Position numbers and translations under genes: made by a program
NCBI GenBank assembly: GCA_963843945.1
Contig: CAWJMF010000002.1
Coordinates: 496,001 to 560,000 of the forward strand
From: CAWJMF01 sp963843945
GTDB lineage: Bacteria > Vulcanimicrobiota > Vulcanimicrobiia > Vulcanimicrobiales > Vulcanimicrobiaceae
Length of the DNA stretch: 64,000 nt
Direction: 5' to 3'
Notes under the pieces: model-generated
The model's input: only the letters and a program-made list of their open reading frames with translations
The model's database searches: none
What the model was told of the DNA's origin: nothing
Shown here: positions 1-10,185 of the stretch, piece after piece
How positions within the stretch are numbered: position 1 is the stretch's first letter
Layout of the letters: the number at the start of each line of letters is the position of its first letter

Positions 1-844
1 GCATGCGAAACTGCCACACGGCAAAGCCGGCGAACAAGAGCAGCGCGATGACCGACAGCGCGCTGGCCTTCCCGGCTTGGAAGAATTGGAAGCCGTCTTG
101 AAAGATCGCGTAAATCAAGTGGTTGCTGGCGCCGCTCGGTCCACCGAGCGTGAGAATCTGGACGGGAACGAACGCATTCTCGAGGGCCGTCAGAACCGTC
201 GTCACGGCCGCAAACAGCAAGGTCGGCGTGAGCAGCGGCAAGACGATGCGGCGCAGCGTCGTCGGGGCCGAGGCGCCGTCGATCGCGGCCGCCTCGACCA
301 GCTCGCGCGGAATCGCGCGAATTCCGGCCAGCAACACCAGGTAGTTAAAACCGAAGAACTTCCAACTGCTGACGAGGGCCACGCAAGGCAGCGCCCAGTG
401 CGGATCCGTTAGCCACGTCGGAGAGCGCACCCCGCCGAAAGCGAGGAGCGCACTCAGCGGGCCGCCGGCCGGGAGTAAAATCCAAACGAACAGCAACGCG
501 CCGATGCTGACCGGGACCACCGTCGGCAAGAAGATCAGCGATTGGTAGAAGTCCGCCTCGCGAGCCGGGAGGCGGACGGTGAGGAGCGCGAGCGCGAGCG
601 CGACGCCCACGTTTCCGGCCAGCGCCGCGAGCACGTACAGCAGGCTTTGCCACAGCAGCGGCAGGAACGTCCCGTCGCCGAGCACGGCGCGATAATTCGC
701 CAGGCCGACGAACGTCTTGGCCGGCGAGACGAGATTCCAATCGAGGAAACTGATGACGACGGTCCGTACCAGCGGCACGATCAAGAAGGCGCCGAGCGCG
801 AGCAGCGCCGGCGCGACGTACAGCAACTCCCGGCCGCGGCTCAG
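1..844 (-). CDS. Sugar ABC transporter permease (MalF/UgpA type), 3' end outside the window
   Basis: Inner-membrane permease of a carbohydrate uptake ABC transporter. The frame runs off the left edge without a stop, so the C-terminus is missing. It reads as a polytopic protein with a hydrophobic first segment (LLYVAPALLALGAFLIVPL) and the permease EAA-type cytoplasmic loop (VEAAAIDGA) that contacts the ATPase. It follows the binding-protein gene with overlapping ends. No ATG exists near the start: a CTG at 842-844 overlaps the upstream stop, and a TTG lies at 824-826, so the exact start is uncertain. The neighbouring binding protein supports a sugar substrate; the sugar itself cannot be told. 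Confidence 0.8.
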   Translation of the reverse strand, partial: MSRGRELLYVAPALLALGAFLIVPLVRTVVISFLDWNLVSPAKTFVGLANYRAVLGDGTFLPLLWQSLLYVLAALAGNVGVALALALLTVRLPAREADFYQSLIFLPTVVPVSIGALLFVWILLPAGGPLSALLAFGGVRSPTWLTDPHWALPCVALVSSWKFFGFNYLVLLAGIRAIPRELVEAAAIDGASAPTTLRRIVLPLLTPTLLFAAVTTVLTALENAFVPVQILTLGGPSGASNHLIYAIFQDGFQFFQAGKASALSVIALLLFAGFAVWQFRM

Positions 845-2115
845 CTGCGGCAGGGCTCTCCCGCGATCGCCGGTGCGACGCTTTGCGCGGCTTCGTGCAA
901 CGCCGCTGCGGCGGGCGTCTGCCCCGCGAGCGAGCGCTGCAGCGCGTTGAAGAGCTGTTGCTCGGCGGCCAGGCCGTCCTTGCCCGGGAAAGACGTCCAG
1001 GGGACGACGAGCGGCGTCTGGTCCATGGCGACGCGCTCCATCGCATTGCTTTGCAAAAAGTCCGCTAAGGCTTCGCGCGCGCGCGGGTTCGTCGGGATGT
1101 AGCCCGTGCCTTTCGTCCAGATCGCGAGGGCTTCGGGCGATTCGAGATACTTGATGAAGGTCATCGCGGCCGCTCGTTTGTCGGGATCTTGCGAGAACAC
1201 CATCAGCGCGTTGCCGCCGGCGGGAAGCCTCGGACGAATCTTCCCGAAGGCGGGAAAGGTCGTGGCGCGCAGATCGAACTTGGCGCTCGCCTGCAGCGTG
1301 TCGCGCTTAGCGATCGTGGTAATGAACGTCGCGACCTGACCTGCGAGAAACGCTTGCTGCCCCTGATTCCAAAGAACGTTGAGTGCGTCGCCGTCTTTGA
1401 CCAGGTCGGACCAGTATTGAATTCCCGCCGCGGCGGCCGGCCCGTCGAAGGCCGGGGTCGCGTGACCGCCGCTGCACCCGAGGAGTCGCCCCCCGTGCGA
1501 CTCGATCATCGCCTGCGTGCTCCAGTTGTCGTCGAGGACTTGCACGTAGATCCCGGGCTTGCCGGTCTTCTCCTTGATCTTGTGCGCCGCGTCGCGCCAG
1601 CCGTCCCAGGTCGACGGCGGCGCGCTCGGATCGAGGCCGGCAGCCTTGAGCATGTCGGCGTTGTAAAACGTGACGATGTTCGAGAGCGCGTAGGGCATGC
1701 CGACGAGCTTTCCGTCGCGCCGCGCGAGGTCGAGCAAGTTCGGCGGGAAGTCGCGCAGGAAGCGCGCGTCTAGCGCATCGCCTACCGGAACGTAGGGCAG
1801 GTTCTTGACGACGTAGTCGACGTACAGGTAGCCGATTTGGGCGACGTCGGGCGGGCTCTTGGCGGCCAGCCGCGCTTGGAGATTTTCGAGCAAGCCGGTA
1901 TACGTATTCGGTTGAAAGTGCTCGCTGACCACGATCTCGGGGTGCGCCTTGTTGAAGGCTGCAACGAGCTCGCGAACCGCCGGCCCGCCGAACGACTCGG
2001 TGTTGACGTGCCAGTACTCGATCGCGACCGGCGGCCTGGTTTGCGCGCTCGATGCGCCCCCCATGCCGCTCGCAAGCGAGAGGACGAGCGCAGCGGAAGT
2101 TAGACGACGTCGCAT
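841..2115 (-). CDS. Extracellular sugar-binding protein of an ABC transporter (SBP family 1)
   Basis: Secreted solute-binding protein of about 424 residues that delivers a sugar to the permease gene directly downstream. The N-terminus MRRRLTSAALVLSLASG is a basic, hydrophobic signal peptide ending near AQT. The mature part has features of family 1 binding proteins: an early IEYWHVN strand, FNKAHPEI, a YALSNIVTFYNADMLKAAGL hinge region and late GNALMVFSQDPDKRAAAMTFIKYL. A GAGGTGAC ribosome-binding site sits just upstream of the ATG at 2115 and fixes the start; a longer open frame upstream has no such support. The stop overlaps the start of the permease frame, which suggests one transcript. Confidence 0.9.
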   Translation of the reverse strand: MRRRLTSAALVLSLASGMGGASSAQTRPPVAIEYWHVNTESFGGPAVRELVAAFNKAHPEIVVSEHFQPNTYTGLLENLQARLAAKSPPDVAQIGYLYVDYVVKNLPYVPVGDALDARFLRDFPPNLLDLARRDGKLVGMPYALSNIVTFYNADMLKAAGLDPSAPPSTWDGWRDAAHKIKEKTGKPGIYVQVLDDNWSTQAMIESHGGRLLGCSGGHATPAFDGPAAAAGIQYWSDLVKDGDALNVLWNQGQQAFLAGQVATFITTIAKRDTLQASAKFDLRATTFPAFGKIRPRLPAGGNALMVFSQDPDKRAAAMTFIKYLESPEALAIWTKGTGYIPTNPRAREALADFLQSNAMERVAMDQTPLVVPWTSFPGKDGLAAEQQLFNALQRSLAGQTPAAAALHEAAQSVAPAIAGEPCRS

Positions 2116-2195
2116 GGCAAAGTCACCTCGCAGGAAAGCGCGGAGCGGTGCCTCCCACGCTACGTAATCGAGATTAAGAAATCTTTGTCGACGCC

Positions 2196-5100
2196 TTAAG
2201 GAGCGGGCGCGATGGCGATGCGCGAGGACGCCGTCCGGCCGAATTCCTCGGGCGCGTATTGGAGCGAGACCCGCGCGCCGGGCCAGATGAAGTCTCCCGG
2301 CGTTACCGAGCGCACCAAGTAGTGGAACGCATACACGCCCGCGGGAAGATCCGCTGCGAATCCGAGCACGCGATCGCGATAGATCGCTTGATAATCGAGC
2401 TGCCAACTGCTTTGCGCCGCCTCGTAGTATGCCGTCGAGGTTGCGAAGCTCGCGTCGATCGCCTCGAGCCCGCCCGGTAGCGGGTCTTCCACGAGGACGT
2501 TTTCGAGCGCATGATCGGTCGTGACGCGGTCCTCGATGTCGTAAACCTTTGCCGCGACTAGGGTAGCCGCCGGCGGGATGCTTAGACCGAAGGCGGCGAG
2601 CACCGGCGCGCTGCCGGCGGCGCGTACGAAGCGATCGATGCGAATGCCGTTATAAATGCCGGGCGTATCGATCAAGACGCCGTAGCGCAGCCCGACGACG
2701 TAGTGCAACGTACCCGTCCCGGTCTTGGAAAGCCCGACCACGCTACGGCCTCGCGGCAGGCGCGCCATCGGGATCGTCGCCGCTACCGACGTCTTCGCAT
2801 AACCGTGGAACTGCGCCGGAATCGTCTCGGTGCCGACGCGCGCGAGCGCCTCGAAATCCGGCGGAGCGGGCTGAGTCCGGGCGTACAGCAGCAGCGCGTT
2901 CATGGCCTCCGCGTCGTCGCAGGCGCAGCCCCAGCGCCCGTCGCGGCGCAGGCCGAGCAGCGAGCTGAGCGCGCGATCGACGTCGTCGGCCGGCGTACCC
3001 GACTCGACCAGCAGCGAGAGGACCTGGGCTTGTCCCGCGACGGGCGATTCGCCGAAGGCACCGGATGCATTGAGCGTTGCGTTGCGAGCGGTGAACGTGA
3101 CCTGCTCGAGCAGCTTGTCGCGTAAGCTCAAGCCGCGTGCCTTCCAGTCCGGCAAGGCGAGCAGCAGCCGTGCCAGTTCGACTTGTTCGTAGTAACTCAG
3201 GCTCGCGCGCTGCGCGTAGATTTCGCTCAGATAGTCGTCGCGTTTGTCGCCCAGGAAAACCAGCGTCTCGAGCGCCTCCAGACGAACTTCGAGCTCGCAG
3301 GTGCGGTCGTTTTTCCCGCAGTCCTCGTTGGGGTCGGCGAGACGCGCCGCGAGAAAACGCCGTACTCGCGCGAGATCGCCGCTCGTATCGAAGCCGGCGA
3401 GCTGGGCCTGACGCAGCTGCGTCGCCACGAACGCCGAGCCGAAGAGGCCGCTGCTGCGCGCACCCGGCCAGCCTGCGAAGCCGTTGTCCGGCAGCACGAG
3501 CGCGCGCAAACCGTCGAGATCGCCGGCCGCCACCGTCCGCAGGCGTTGGGCGCGGTTCGCATCGATGCCGTAGATTTTTCCGAGTTCCAGGGCATCGGCC
3601 GCGATTGCAATGCGCGAGGCGAGCGCGACGGCGAACGGCGGACGCGTTTCGTCGAGCGCGCGCGCGGGTTCGACGGCGTCGGCTAAGAGCGTGCTGGCCA
3701 GCGTGACGTCGAGGCCGCCGATGGAGGCCGGCAGCTGTGGCACGATGTCGAGCGGCACCGTCGCACGATCCTTCGTCGTTCCGGTCTGCACGGTCGTTTC
3801 GGTGACGGCTTCGATCCCGACCGTCACCGGGACGGCGAACGCGTCGGCATTCGGACCGAGCTGGGTGGCGATCGTTTCGCGCCCGTCTTCCGGTCCGGTG
3901 ACCAGCACGTCGAAGCGATACGCGCTGTTGAGCGCGCTGCTCTGCCCGCTGAGCTTCTTCTCCTGAGAGCGCCTGTCGCCGTCGACGAAGACGAGATCGC
4001 CGGCTAGCTTGGCCTCGATCGCGTAGTCTCCGCTGGTGCGCGCGACGTTCGTCACCGCAACGCCCGCCGAGAAGCGATCGCCCGGCCGCGCGAATTGCGG
4101 CAAGATCGGATTCGTCACGAGCGGCTTGGTCGCGACGAACGCGGCTTCACCGGTTCCGAAACGCGCGTCCTTGCTCAGTGCCAGCGCCATGACGTGCCAA
4201 CTCGTGAGGTCATCGGGCAGGACGAACGTCACGCTCCCGCTGCCGTCGGGTCCGGTCCGCAACGTGGGGTTCCAGTACGCGAGCGGTTTGAAGAGCGTGC
4301 GGACGCGCGTGCCGGCAGGTCCCGCCATCGCCCCGCCTCCGAAGCCGAAGCCTTTTTCCAGCGGACGCCGTTCGGTTATGAGGGTGACGTCGCGGCGGTT
4401 GTCGGCGAAACTCGTCGAGACCGGTTGGCTCGCGTACACGATCTTGACGAGATCCGGGAAACGGTAGCCGCTCAGCTGGAGCACCGCGTCGTCCACGACC
4501 GCGAGCACGACCTCACCTTCCACCGGTTTCCCGGCGGCGTCGCGAAGCCGAACGGCGATGCGTTGTTTTCCCCCCGGTTCGACGCTCGCGTGCGCGGGCA
4601 CGACTTTCACGCTCAGATATTTCGCGTCCAGAGCGACGTTGAAAGGCGCAAAGCCGATCTTCGCCAGCTTGTCGAGGCCGGCCGGCACCCCTTTCGCGAG
4701 GGGCGTGCCGCGGCGCACCAGCAGCGCCTCGACGGCGGCGTTCGGCAGCATCTCGGGAGTTACCGTAAAGCGCACCCGCGGGCCGCTGCCGCGAACCCGC
4801 AAGCTCTGCCGGTAGATGACGCCGTGGCGAACCACCGCAAAGAACAGATCGGCGTCGGCGTACGGCGATTCGATCAGCGCGGTTGCGATATCGCCGGGCC
4901 GATAGGTGTCCTTGTCGAGTTTAACGGTCAGGTAGGTTTGCTCCGAGGGACCCCAATCGGCGGCGCCCGCACCGGTCACCCAGACGAGCGCATCGCTGGC
5001 CGTCGCCTCGTTCGCGCTGCCGCTGAAGTTCGCGCGGACGCGATACGTTCCCGACTTGTCGGGCGTCAGCGCGACGCTCTGCGGACTCGCCTGCGAAACG

Positions 5101-7919
5101 ACGTCCGCTTGCGCAACGTCGACATAGTGCACCGCCTCACGCGGCGTCTCGCTTCCGGCGACGAGCTGCGTCGCGCTGACGCTCTCGCGCCGCTGCAACA
5201 CGAGATGGACGTGCTCGCCCTCGAGCGCCTTCCCCGCCGGATCGCTGACGATCACGGCAAGCGGGTACGGCTTTCCGGTTTGTGCGATAAACTCGCCGCG
5301 CAGGCCGATGAGCTTTTCACTCGGCAGCGCGGTGAACGACTTACTCGCGGACACGGAGAGGTTCGACGCATCCGTCGTCTCCGCGTCGACCTGGTACAGC
5401 GTCGCGTAAGGCAGATCGGCAGCGGCCTGGATCGCGAGCGCCGCTTTGCCCGAAGCATCCAGCCCGACGTCCTTTTGCAGCACGTCGCTCGAGAGGCTCG
5501 GTGCTTCCTCGGGATAGAGCCAGGCCGGTCCGAACGCAAACGCGTCCCAGCCCTTCGGCGTGAAATACGAGCGGCTGCGCGTGACGTAAAACTTCGTGGT
5601 GCCGCCTTCGACCGGTGCACCGAACAGATACGTGCTCGTCGAGGCCGCGTTCACCGTCGCGCCGGCCGCCACGGTCTGCGCGTCGAGACTCAGGTCCACT
5701 TTGAAGTTTGGTGGTTTGAACTCGGCAACCTGAAACGAACCGTCGAGTTCCTCGCCGTTCGCGGCCTTGGCGGTGATCGCATAGTAGCCGGTCGCGGCGC
5801 GCTTGTCGACGTTCCAGCCGATCGCGAATGCGCCGAAGGCATCGAGCGCACGGGAGCCGAGCGGCGTCGATTTGCCGTCCGGGTCGGTGATGCTGACGGC
5901 GTACGACGCGGCACGCCCGCGCTCGAGTACCCCGTCCCGTTCGAAGTAGCCGACCGCGCTGAACTCGGCGCGCTCGCCGGGTTGGTACAACTGGCGGTCG
6001 CAGACGATCGTGCCGCGCGAATTGGGCGCGCCGGCCGACCAGGCCGTCCAAACGCCGGCGTAGTCGCTCCACGGCTGCGTCCGGACGAACCCCCAGTCCG
6101 TGCCGTCGTGCGCGATCACCAGCAGTTCGGGTGCCGTCGAGGCGCGCGTCGCCGTGCTCGCGCAGCGCGCAAAGGCCGCCCGATCGAGCGTCCAGACGCC
6201 GTCGCCTGCGGTGGTTCCGCTCGCGCACGGTCCCTGCGCGGCGTCGACGTTCGGCTTCTCGACGCGGTCGAGCAAAGACTCGTAGATCTCCACCTTGGCG
6301 GCGGCGATCGGCGAGCCGTCGGAGAGGTGCGCGAGCCGCACCATCCCGCCATCCGGAAACCACTGCGCGAAAGCGCCGACGTTGGTGAGTTCGACGAAGC
6401 CGGTAAATTGCGGCTGTTGCCAGACGAGTTTGCCCCGATCGTCCGGGACGCGGAAGGTTCGCGCCGTGGCACCGTAAGCCAGCATTCCCGTCGCAGCGCC
6501 CAGCTTCGAGCGCAACGGGATCGCCGTGTCGACGGCTTCGTTGCGGCGCAGTACGGCCGGTTGCAGCGGCCAATGCGCGGGCGGTGGCAGTACCCCAAGC
6601 GCGGCGCCGTCCGCGCTCGGGTCGAGCGTCACGAGCGTCTTCGGTTCGATCCGCTGGAAAGCGATGCGATAGTGGCGCTCGGGCAGATTCGTGGTGGTCA
6701 GGTTGAGCGCGAGGTCGGCGCCCGACGGGAAAATGCTCAGCGCCTGAGGCGCCCAGATGTCCGGAATGAGATCGCCCGTATCGAACGTCCCGCTCGCATC
6801 TCGCTCGAGCGTCTGCCCGAACGCGTCTTTGACGCCGGCTGCAACGGTAAACGTATAATGCGTCGCGGGCGCGAGCACGTTCGGGTTCACTTGGATGGCG
6901 CGGCCGTCGTCGCTCAAGCGTGCCGGCGGGACGCCGGCGAGCGGTGCGGGGGAAATGCTGAGCGCGGCAAGGGCGCTCTTCTCGTCGAGCGAGTTACTGA
7001 AGTTCAGAGCGGGAGCGCCCGTGACGAAGCGGCCGTCGCCGCCCTGCGCCGGCGCTCCGAAACTGCCGACGTTCTCGAGTACGAGCGGCCCGTGAATGCG
7101 AAAATAGGCGACGAGCGTTTCGCTCGCGGGTAGGTTTCCGCGTAGCGGCATGACGCCCGGCGTGAGCGTTATCCGGAACTTGCTTCCGAGCGGCAACGCG
7201 TTTTTCGGCACGAGACGATAGACGAAAATGTCGCTCGGCGCCGGCGGTTCGGGAATCCCTGCGCTCGGCGTGGGGCTCGGGGGCGGCACGAGTTCCAATT
7301 CGAGCGATGCCGCGCTCGAATCGGGCGCCCCGATGCGGGCGTGGGCGAGCAGCGAGTCCGGGTCGAGTTCGACGTTCGAGTCGATCAAGAACGTGGGCTT
7401 GACGTCGAGCGGCGGCGTGTCTTCGGAGGCGTCCGCACTGACGCCCGCACCGCTGAGCGTCAACGCCGCCGGTTCGGTTGAGAAGCTCCACGCGTAATCA
7501 CTTGCCAGCACGTTGCCTTTAAGATCTTTGAGCCCGGCGCCCAGCGTGACCCGAAATCGCGCCGCCTTCGGAAGCGGTGCGTCGCCGGCGAAACCGACCA
7601 TACGCGGCGTCCAGACGACGAAGCGGCCAGGCACCGGCGGATCGAGGCGGAAGTGCGCCGCCAAGCCGGTGCGGTCGGCCGCCTCGAGTTGCTCGAGCGG
7701 TACGACGTCGTTCTTGAAGCGAACGAGAATCTGCGCACCGGACTTCGTCTCGCCCCGCGGCGAAATCGAAACGATCGACGCCGGCAGCGGCTGCGCGGGC
7801 AGCGCTTCGACGGTCGGCAGCGGCGCGGGCTTGTGCTCCGGCGGGGCGCTGCACGCGCAGACCGAAAGCGTCAACAACGCACCGAAGACGCCCAAAGCCG
7901 ACGCTCGCATGAAGCCCAT
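2196..7919 (-). CDS. Bacterial alpha-2-macroglobulin lipoprotein, thioester-free type
   Basis: Giant envelope protein of 1907 residues, thought in this family to trap or shield against proteases in the periplasm. The N-terminus has a hydrophobic signal ending in SVCAC, a plausible lipobox, followed by a proline-rich linker. Repeated macroglobulin beta domains fill the first half (Ig-like big-5 segments near residues 50-380, MG2-type segment KLDKDTYRPGDIATALIESP near 1000). An alpha-helical complement-like domain occupies the last third. The CxEQ thioester expected around residue 1400 is absent: the aligned place reads ALDETRPPFAV. This matches the thioester-free subtype (YfaS-like). The gene is intact over 5.7 kb. 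It lies head to head with PBP1C, the classic partner of this family. Confidence 0.93.
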   Translation of the reverse strand: MGFMRASALGVFGALLTLSVCACSAPPEHKPAPLPTVEALPAQPLPASIVSISPRGETKSGAQILVRFKNDVVPLEQLEAADRTGLAAHFRLDPPVPGRFVVWTPRMVGFAGDAPLPKAARFRVTLGAGLKDLKGNVLASDYAWSFSTEPAALTLSGAGVSADASEDTPPLDVKPTFLIDSNVELDPDSLLAHARIGAPDSSAASLELELVPPPSPTPSAGIPEPPAPSDIFVYRLVPKNALPLGSKFRITLTPGVMPLRGNLPASETLVAYFRIHGPLVLENVGSFGAPAQGGDGRFVTGAPALNFSNSLDEKSALAALSISPAPLAGVPPARLSDDGRAIQVNPNVLAPATHYTFTVAAGVKDAFGQTLERDASGTFDTGDLIPDIWAPQALSIFPSGADLALNLTTTNLPERHYRIAFQRIEPKTLVTLDPSADGAALGVLPPPAHWPLQPAVLRRNEAVDTAIPLRSKLGAATGMLAYGATARTFRVPDDRGKLVWQQPQFTGFVELTNVGAFAQWFPDGGMVRLAHLSDGSPIAAAKVEIYESLLDRVEKPNVDAAQGPCASGTTAGDGVWTLDRAAFARCASTATRASTAPELLVIAHDGTDWGFVRTQPWSDYAGVWTAWSAGAPNSRGTIVCDRQLYQPGERAEFSAVGYFERDGVLERGRAASYAVSITDPDGKSTPLGSRALDAFGAFAIGWNVDKRAATGYYAITAKAANGEELDGSFQVAEFKPPNFKVDLSLDAQTVAAGATVNAASTSTYLFGAPVEGGTTKFYVTRSRSYFTPKGWDAFAFGPAWLYPEEAPSLSSDVLQKDVGLDASGKAALAIQAAADLPYATLYQVDAETTDASNLSVSASKSFTALPSEKLIGLRGEFIAQTGKPYPLAVIVSDPAGKALEGEHVHLVLQRRESVSATQLVAGSETPREAVHYVDVAQADVVSQASPQSVALTPDKSGTYRVRANFSGSANEATASDALVWVTGAGAADWGPSEQTYLTVKLDKDTYRPGDIATALIESPYADADLFFAVVRHGVIYRQSLRVRGSGPRVRFTVTPEMLPNAAVEALLVRRGTPLAKGVPAGLDKLAKIGFAPFNVALDAKYLSVKVVPAHASVEPGGKQRIAVRLRDAAGKPVEGEVVLAVVDDAVLQLSGYRFPDLVKIVYASQPVSTSFADNRRDVTLITERRPLEKGFGFGGGAMAGPAGTRVRTLFKPLAYWNPTLRTGPDGSGSVTFVLPDDLTSWHVMALALSKDARFGTGEAAFVATKPLVTNPILPQFARPGDRFSAGVAVTNVARTSGDYAIEAKLAGDLVFVDGDRRSQEKKLSGQSSALNSAYRFDVLVTGPEDGRETIATQLGPNADAFAVPVTVGIEAVTETTVQTGTTKDRATVPLDIVPQLPASIGGLDVTLASTLLADAVEPARALDETRPPFAVALASRIAIAADALELGKIYGIDANRAQRLRTVAAGDLDGLRALVLPDNGFAGWPGARSSGLFGSAFVATQLRQAQLAGFDTSGDLARVRRFLAARLADPNEDCGKNDRTCELEVRLEALETLVFLGDKRDDYLSEIYAQRASLSYYEQVELARLLLALPDWKARGLSLRDKLLEQVTFTARNATLNASGAFGESPVAGQAQVLSLLVESGTPADDVDRALSSLLGLRRDGRWGCACDDAEAMNALLLYARTQPAPPDFEALARVGTETIPAQFHGYAKTSVAATIPMARLPRGRSVVGLSKTGTGTLHYVVGLRYGVLIDTPGIYNGIRIDRFVRAAGSAPVLAAFGLSIPPAATLVAAKVYDIEDRVTTDHALENVLVEDPLPGGLEAIDASFATSTAYYEAAQSSWQLDYQAIYRDRVLGFAADLPAGVYAFHYLVRSVTPGDFIWPGARVSLQYAPEEFGRTASSRIAIAPAP

Positions 7920-10185
7920 CCTTCGAAGCAGACTTCACAACACCACGACCCGATACATTGTGACCGCGGCGACCGTCGCGTGCCTGGCGGTGCTGGCGTA
8001 CCTGCAACGGCCGCTCTTGCCGGACGAGCTGCCGCGCGATGCCGGCGCCGTCGAGTTCCTCGACCGCAACGGCCTGCTGCTCGGCACGGTGCTGGGGCGC
8101 GACGAGCGTCACACGATGGCCGTCCCGCTCGAGCGGATCGCGCCGGACTTTCGCAACGCCGTGGTCGCCGTGGAAGACCGGCGGTTCTTCGCGCACGGGA
8201 CGCTCGACGAGCTCGCGGCCGCACGCGCCCTCGCGCTCGCGCTGAGCGCGGGCCGGCTGCCGCGCGGTGCCTCGACGCTCTCGATCCAGCTCGGGCGGCT
8301 CCTCGAGCCCGTACCCGATTCACCGCTCGGCAAGCTCCGCGAAATTTTGTTCGCGAATCGCCTCGAATTCGGCTTGAGCAAAGACGCGATCCTCGAGGCT
8401 TACGCCAATCGCGCCCCGATGGGCTCGAACCTCTACGGCGTTGAGGCGGCCGCCCGCACGTACTTCGGAACGCACGCCGACGAACTGGACCTGGCGCAAG
8501 CGGCGTTCTTAGCCGCGCTCCCCAACGACCCGGTGCGGCTCGATCCTTACCGCCATCGCGCGGCCCTCGAAACGCGGCGCCGCTTCGTCCTGCAGCGCAT
8601 GCGTGCGTGCGGCTTCATCTCCGCCGGCGACGAGAACGGCGCGCTGCTCGAGCGCGTCACCCTTCTTCCGCGGCAGCTCGGGATCGTCGCCGCGCCACAC
8701 TTTCTCTTTGCGCTGGCGGCGAACGTCGCGGCGGAACGCGCGCGCGTCCGCACCACCATCGACCGGCCGCTGCAGATCTTCGTCGAAGCGCAGCTGCGCG
8801 CCGTCGTCGACGGCCTGCGGGCCGAGGACGTCCGCAACGCCGCGGCGATCGTCATCGACAATCGCAGCGCGCAGGTTCTGGCCTACGCCGGTTCGCCCGA
8901 TTATTTCGCTGACGGCGACCTGGGACGCAACGACGGCGTCCAAGCGCTGCGGCAGCCCGGCTCGGCGTTGAAGCCGTTCCTCTACGAGCTCGCGTTGGAG
9001 CGGCGTGCGATCCGGCCGACGACGATTCTCGCCGACGTGCCGGTCGCCTACGCGCTGCCGGACGCGCGGCTGTACCGTCCGAACGACTACTCCCAGCGCT
9101 TTGCCGGGCCCGTTCGCGTTCGCCTCGCCTTAGCCGACTCGCTCAACGTCCCCGCCGTACGCGTGCTCGAACGCATCGGCGTGCAGCCCTTTTTGGAGCG
9201 ACTCCACGCGCTCGGGTTCAAGCGGCTCGACAAGCCGGCCACGTTCTACGGCCTCGGTCTCGCGCTCGGCGGCGGCGAAGTGAGCCTCTACGAGCTCGCC
9301 AGCGCTTACCTCGCGTTGGCCCGCGGCGGCAATTCCGTCGCTCTCGTGACCGACCTCGAGGCCACGCCGCCGCCACCCGAGATGGCGCCGCGCAATCCCG
9401 CCTGGGCTCTCGTGACCGACATACTCGCCGACGACCACGCACGCGCCGGCGCATTCGGAACGCACTCAATCTTGTCGTTGCCGTATCCGGCGGCGGTGAA
9501 GACGGGCACGTCGTCCGATTTTCGCGACACCTGGACCGCCGGATTCACGCGCGACTATACGGTCGCGGTCTGGGTTGGAAACTTCGACGGCCGGCCGATG
9601 CGCGGCATCAGCGGGGTCACCGGCGCCGGGCCGCTCTGGAGCCGGATCATGCTGCACCTGCACGAACGTCGCGTCCCGCCGGCCTTCGATCCGCCGCGCG
9701 GCTACGTGCAACGCGCGATCTGCGCGGAGACCGGTATGCGGCCGGTTGCCGGTTGCCGTGCGAGCGTTCTCGAGTGGCTCGACCGCGCGGATCTCGCGAC
9801 GTACGAAACGGCGACGCCGCGTCCGCTCGCCGCCGAATACGATACCTGGCTCGCGGCGCAGCCGTCGCGCGATGCGCTCGCAACGCGGCTGCTGTTTCCG
9901 GGCGACGGTGATACCTTCGTGCTCGAGCCCGGGGGCGCCGCGCAAAGACTGAAGTTCGAGATCGCGGGACGCGACGCGGCTGCGGCGCGCGTTTTCGTGA
10001 ACGGCGTTCCCCTCAGCCGTAGCGGCGGCGATTACCTCTGGCCGTTGCGCCGCGGATCGTTCGAAGTGTCGGTCCGCGCTTCCGGTGCGGAGAGCCGCGT
10101 TCGTTTTAGGGTCGTCGCGCCGGCGCCGCGGCGCAGCGGCTTCACGCTTGCGGCGTCGGACGCAAGCTCCGCAGAAACGCGCTGA
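7909..10185 (+). CDS. pbpC: Penicillin-binding protein 1C
   Basis: Bifunctional peptidoglycan synthase of about 758 residues. After a short basic N-terminus and one membrane segment (VTAATVACLAVLAYL), the glycosyltransferase domain shows EDRRFF and RGASTLSIQL. The transpeptidase domain has the active-site serine in GSALKPF, the SLN motif in ADSLNVPAV, and KTGTS. A C-terminal beta domain typical of PBP1C (BiPBP_C) ends the protein. The ATG at 7909 gives a normal signal anchor but overlaps the start of the macroglobulin gene on the other strand. A GTG at about 7957 is the alternative and would leave a 37 bp divergent spacer. Macroglobulin and pbpC are neighbours in many genomes, which links wall repair to protease defence. 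Confidence 0.93.
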   Translation: MKPILRSRLHNTTTRYIVTAATVACLAVLAYLQRPLLPDELPRDAGAVEFLDRNGLLLGTVLGRDERHTMAVPLERIAPDFRNAVVAVEDRRFFAHGTLDELAAARALALALSAGRLPRGASTLSIQLGRLLEPVPDSPLGKLREILFANRLEFGLSKDAILEAYANRAPMGSNLYGVEAAARTYFGTHADELDLAQAAFLAALPNDPVRLDPYRHRAALETRRRFVLQRMRACGFISAGDENGALLERVTLLPRQLGIVAAPHFLFALAANVAAERARVRTTIDRPLQIFVEAQLRAVVDGLRAEDVRNAAAIVIDNRSAQVLAYAGSPDYFADGDLGRNDGVQALRQPGSALKPFLYELALERRAIRPTTILADVPVAYALPDARLYRPNDYSQRFAGPVRVRLALADSLNVPAVRVLERIGVQPFLERLHALGFKRLDKPATFYGLGLALGGGEVSLYELASAYLALARGGNSVALVTDLEATPPPPEMAPRNPAWALVTDILADDHARAGAFGTHSILSLPYPAAVKTGTSSDFRDTWTAGFTRDYTVAVWVGNFDGRPMRGISGVTGAGPLWSRIMLHLHERRVPPAFDPPRGYVQRAICAETGMRPVAGCRASVLEWLDRADLATYETATPRPLAAEYDTWLAAQPSRDALATRLLFPGDGDTFVLEPGGAAQRLKFEIAGRDAAAARVFVNGVPLSRSGGDYLWPLRRGSFEVSVRASGAESRVRFRVVAPAPRRSGFTLAASDASSAETR

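Noticed and set aside
4095..7133. A 1012-codon open frame on the plus strand opposite the macroglobulin gene
   Set aside because: It is an antisense shadow of a high-GC gene: the product is arginine-rich with no motif, and the minus-strand frame has clear domains.
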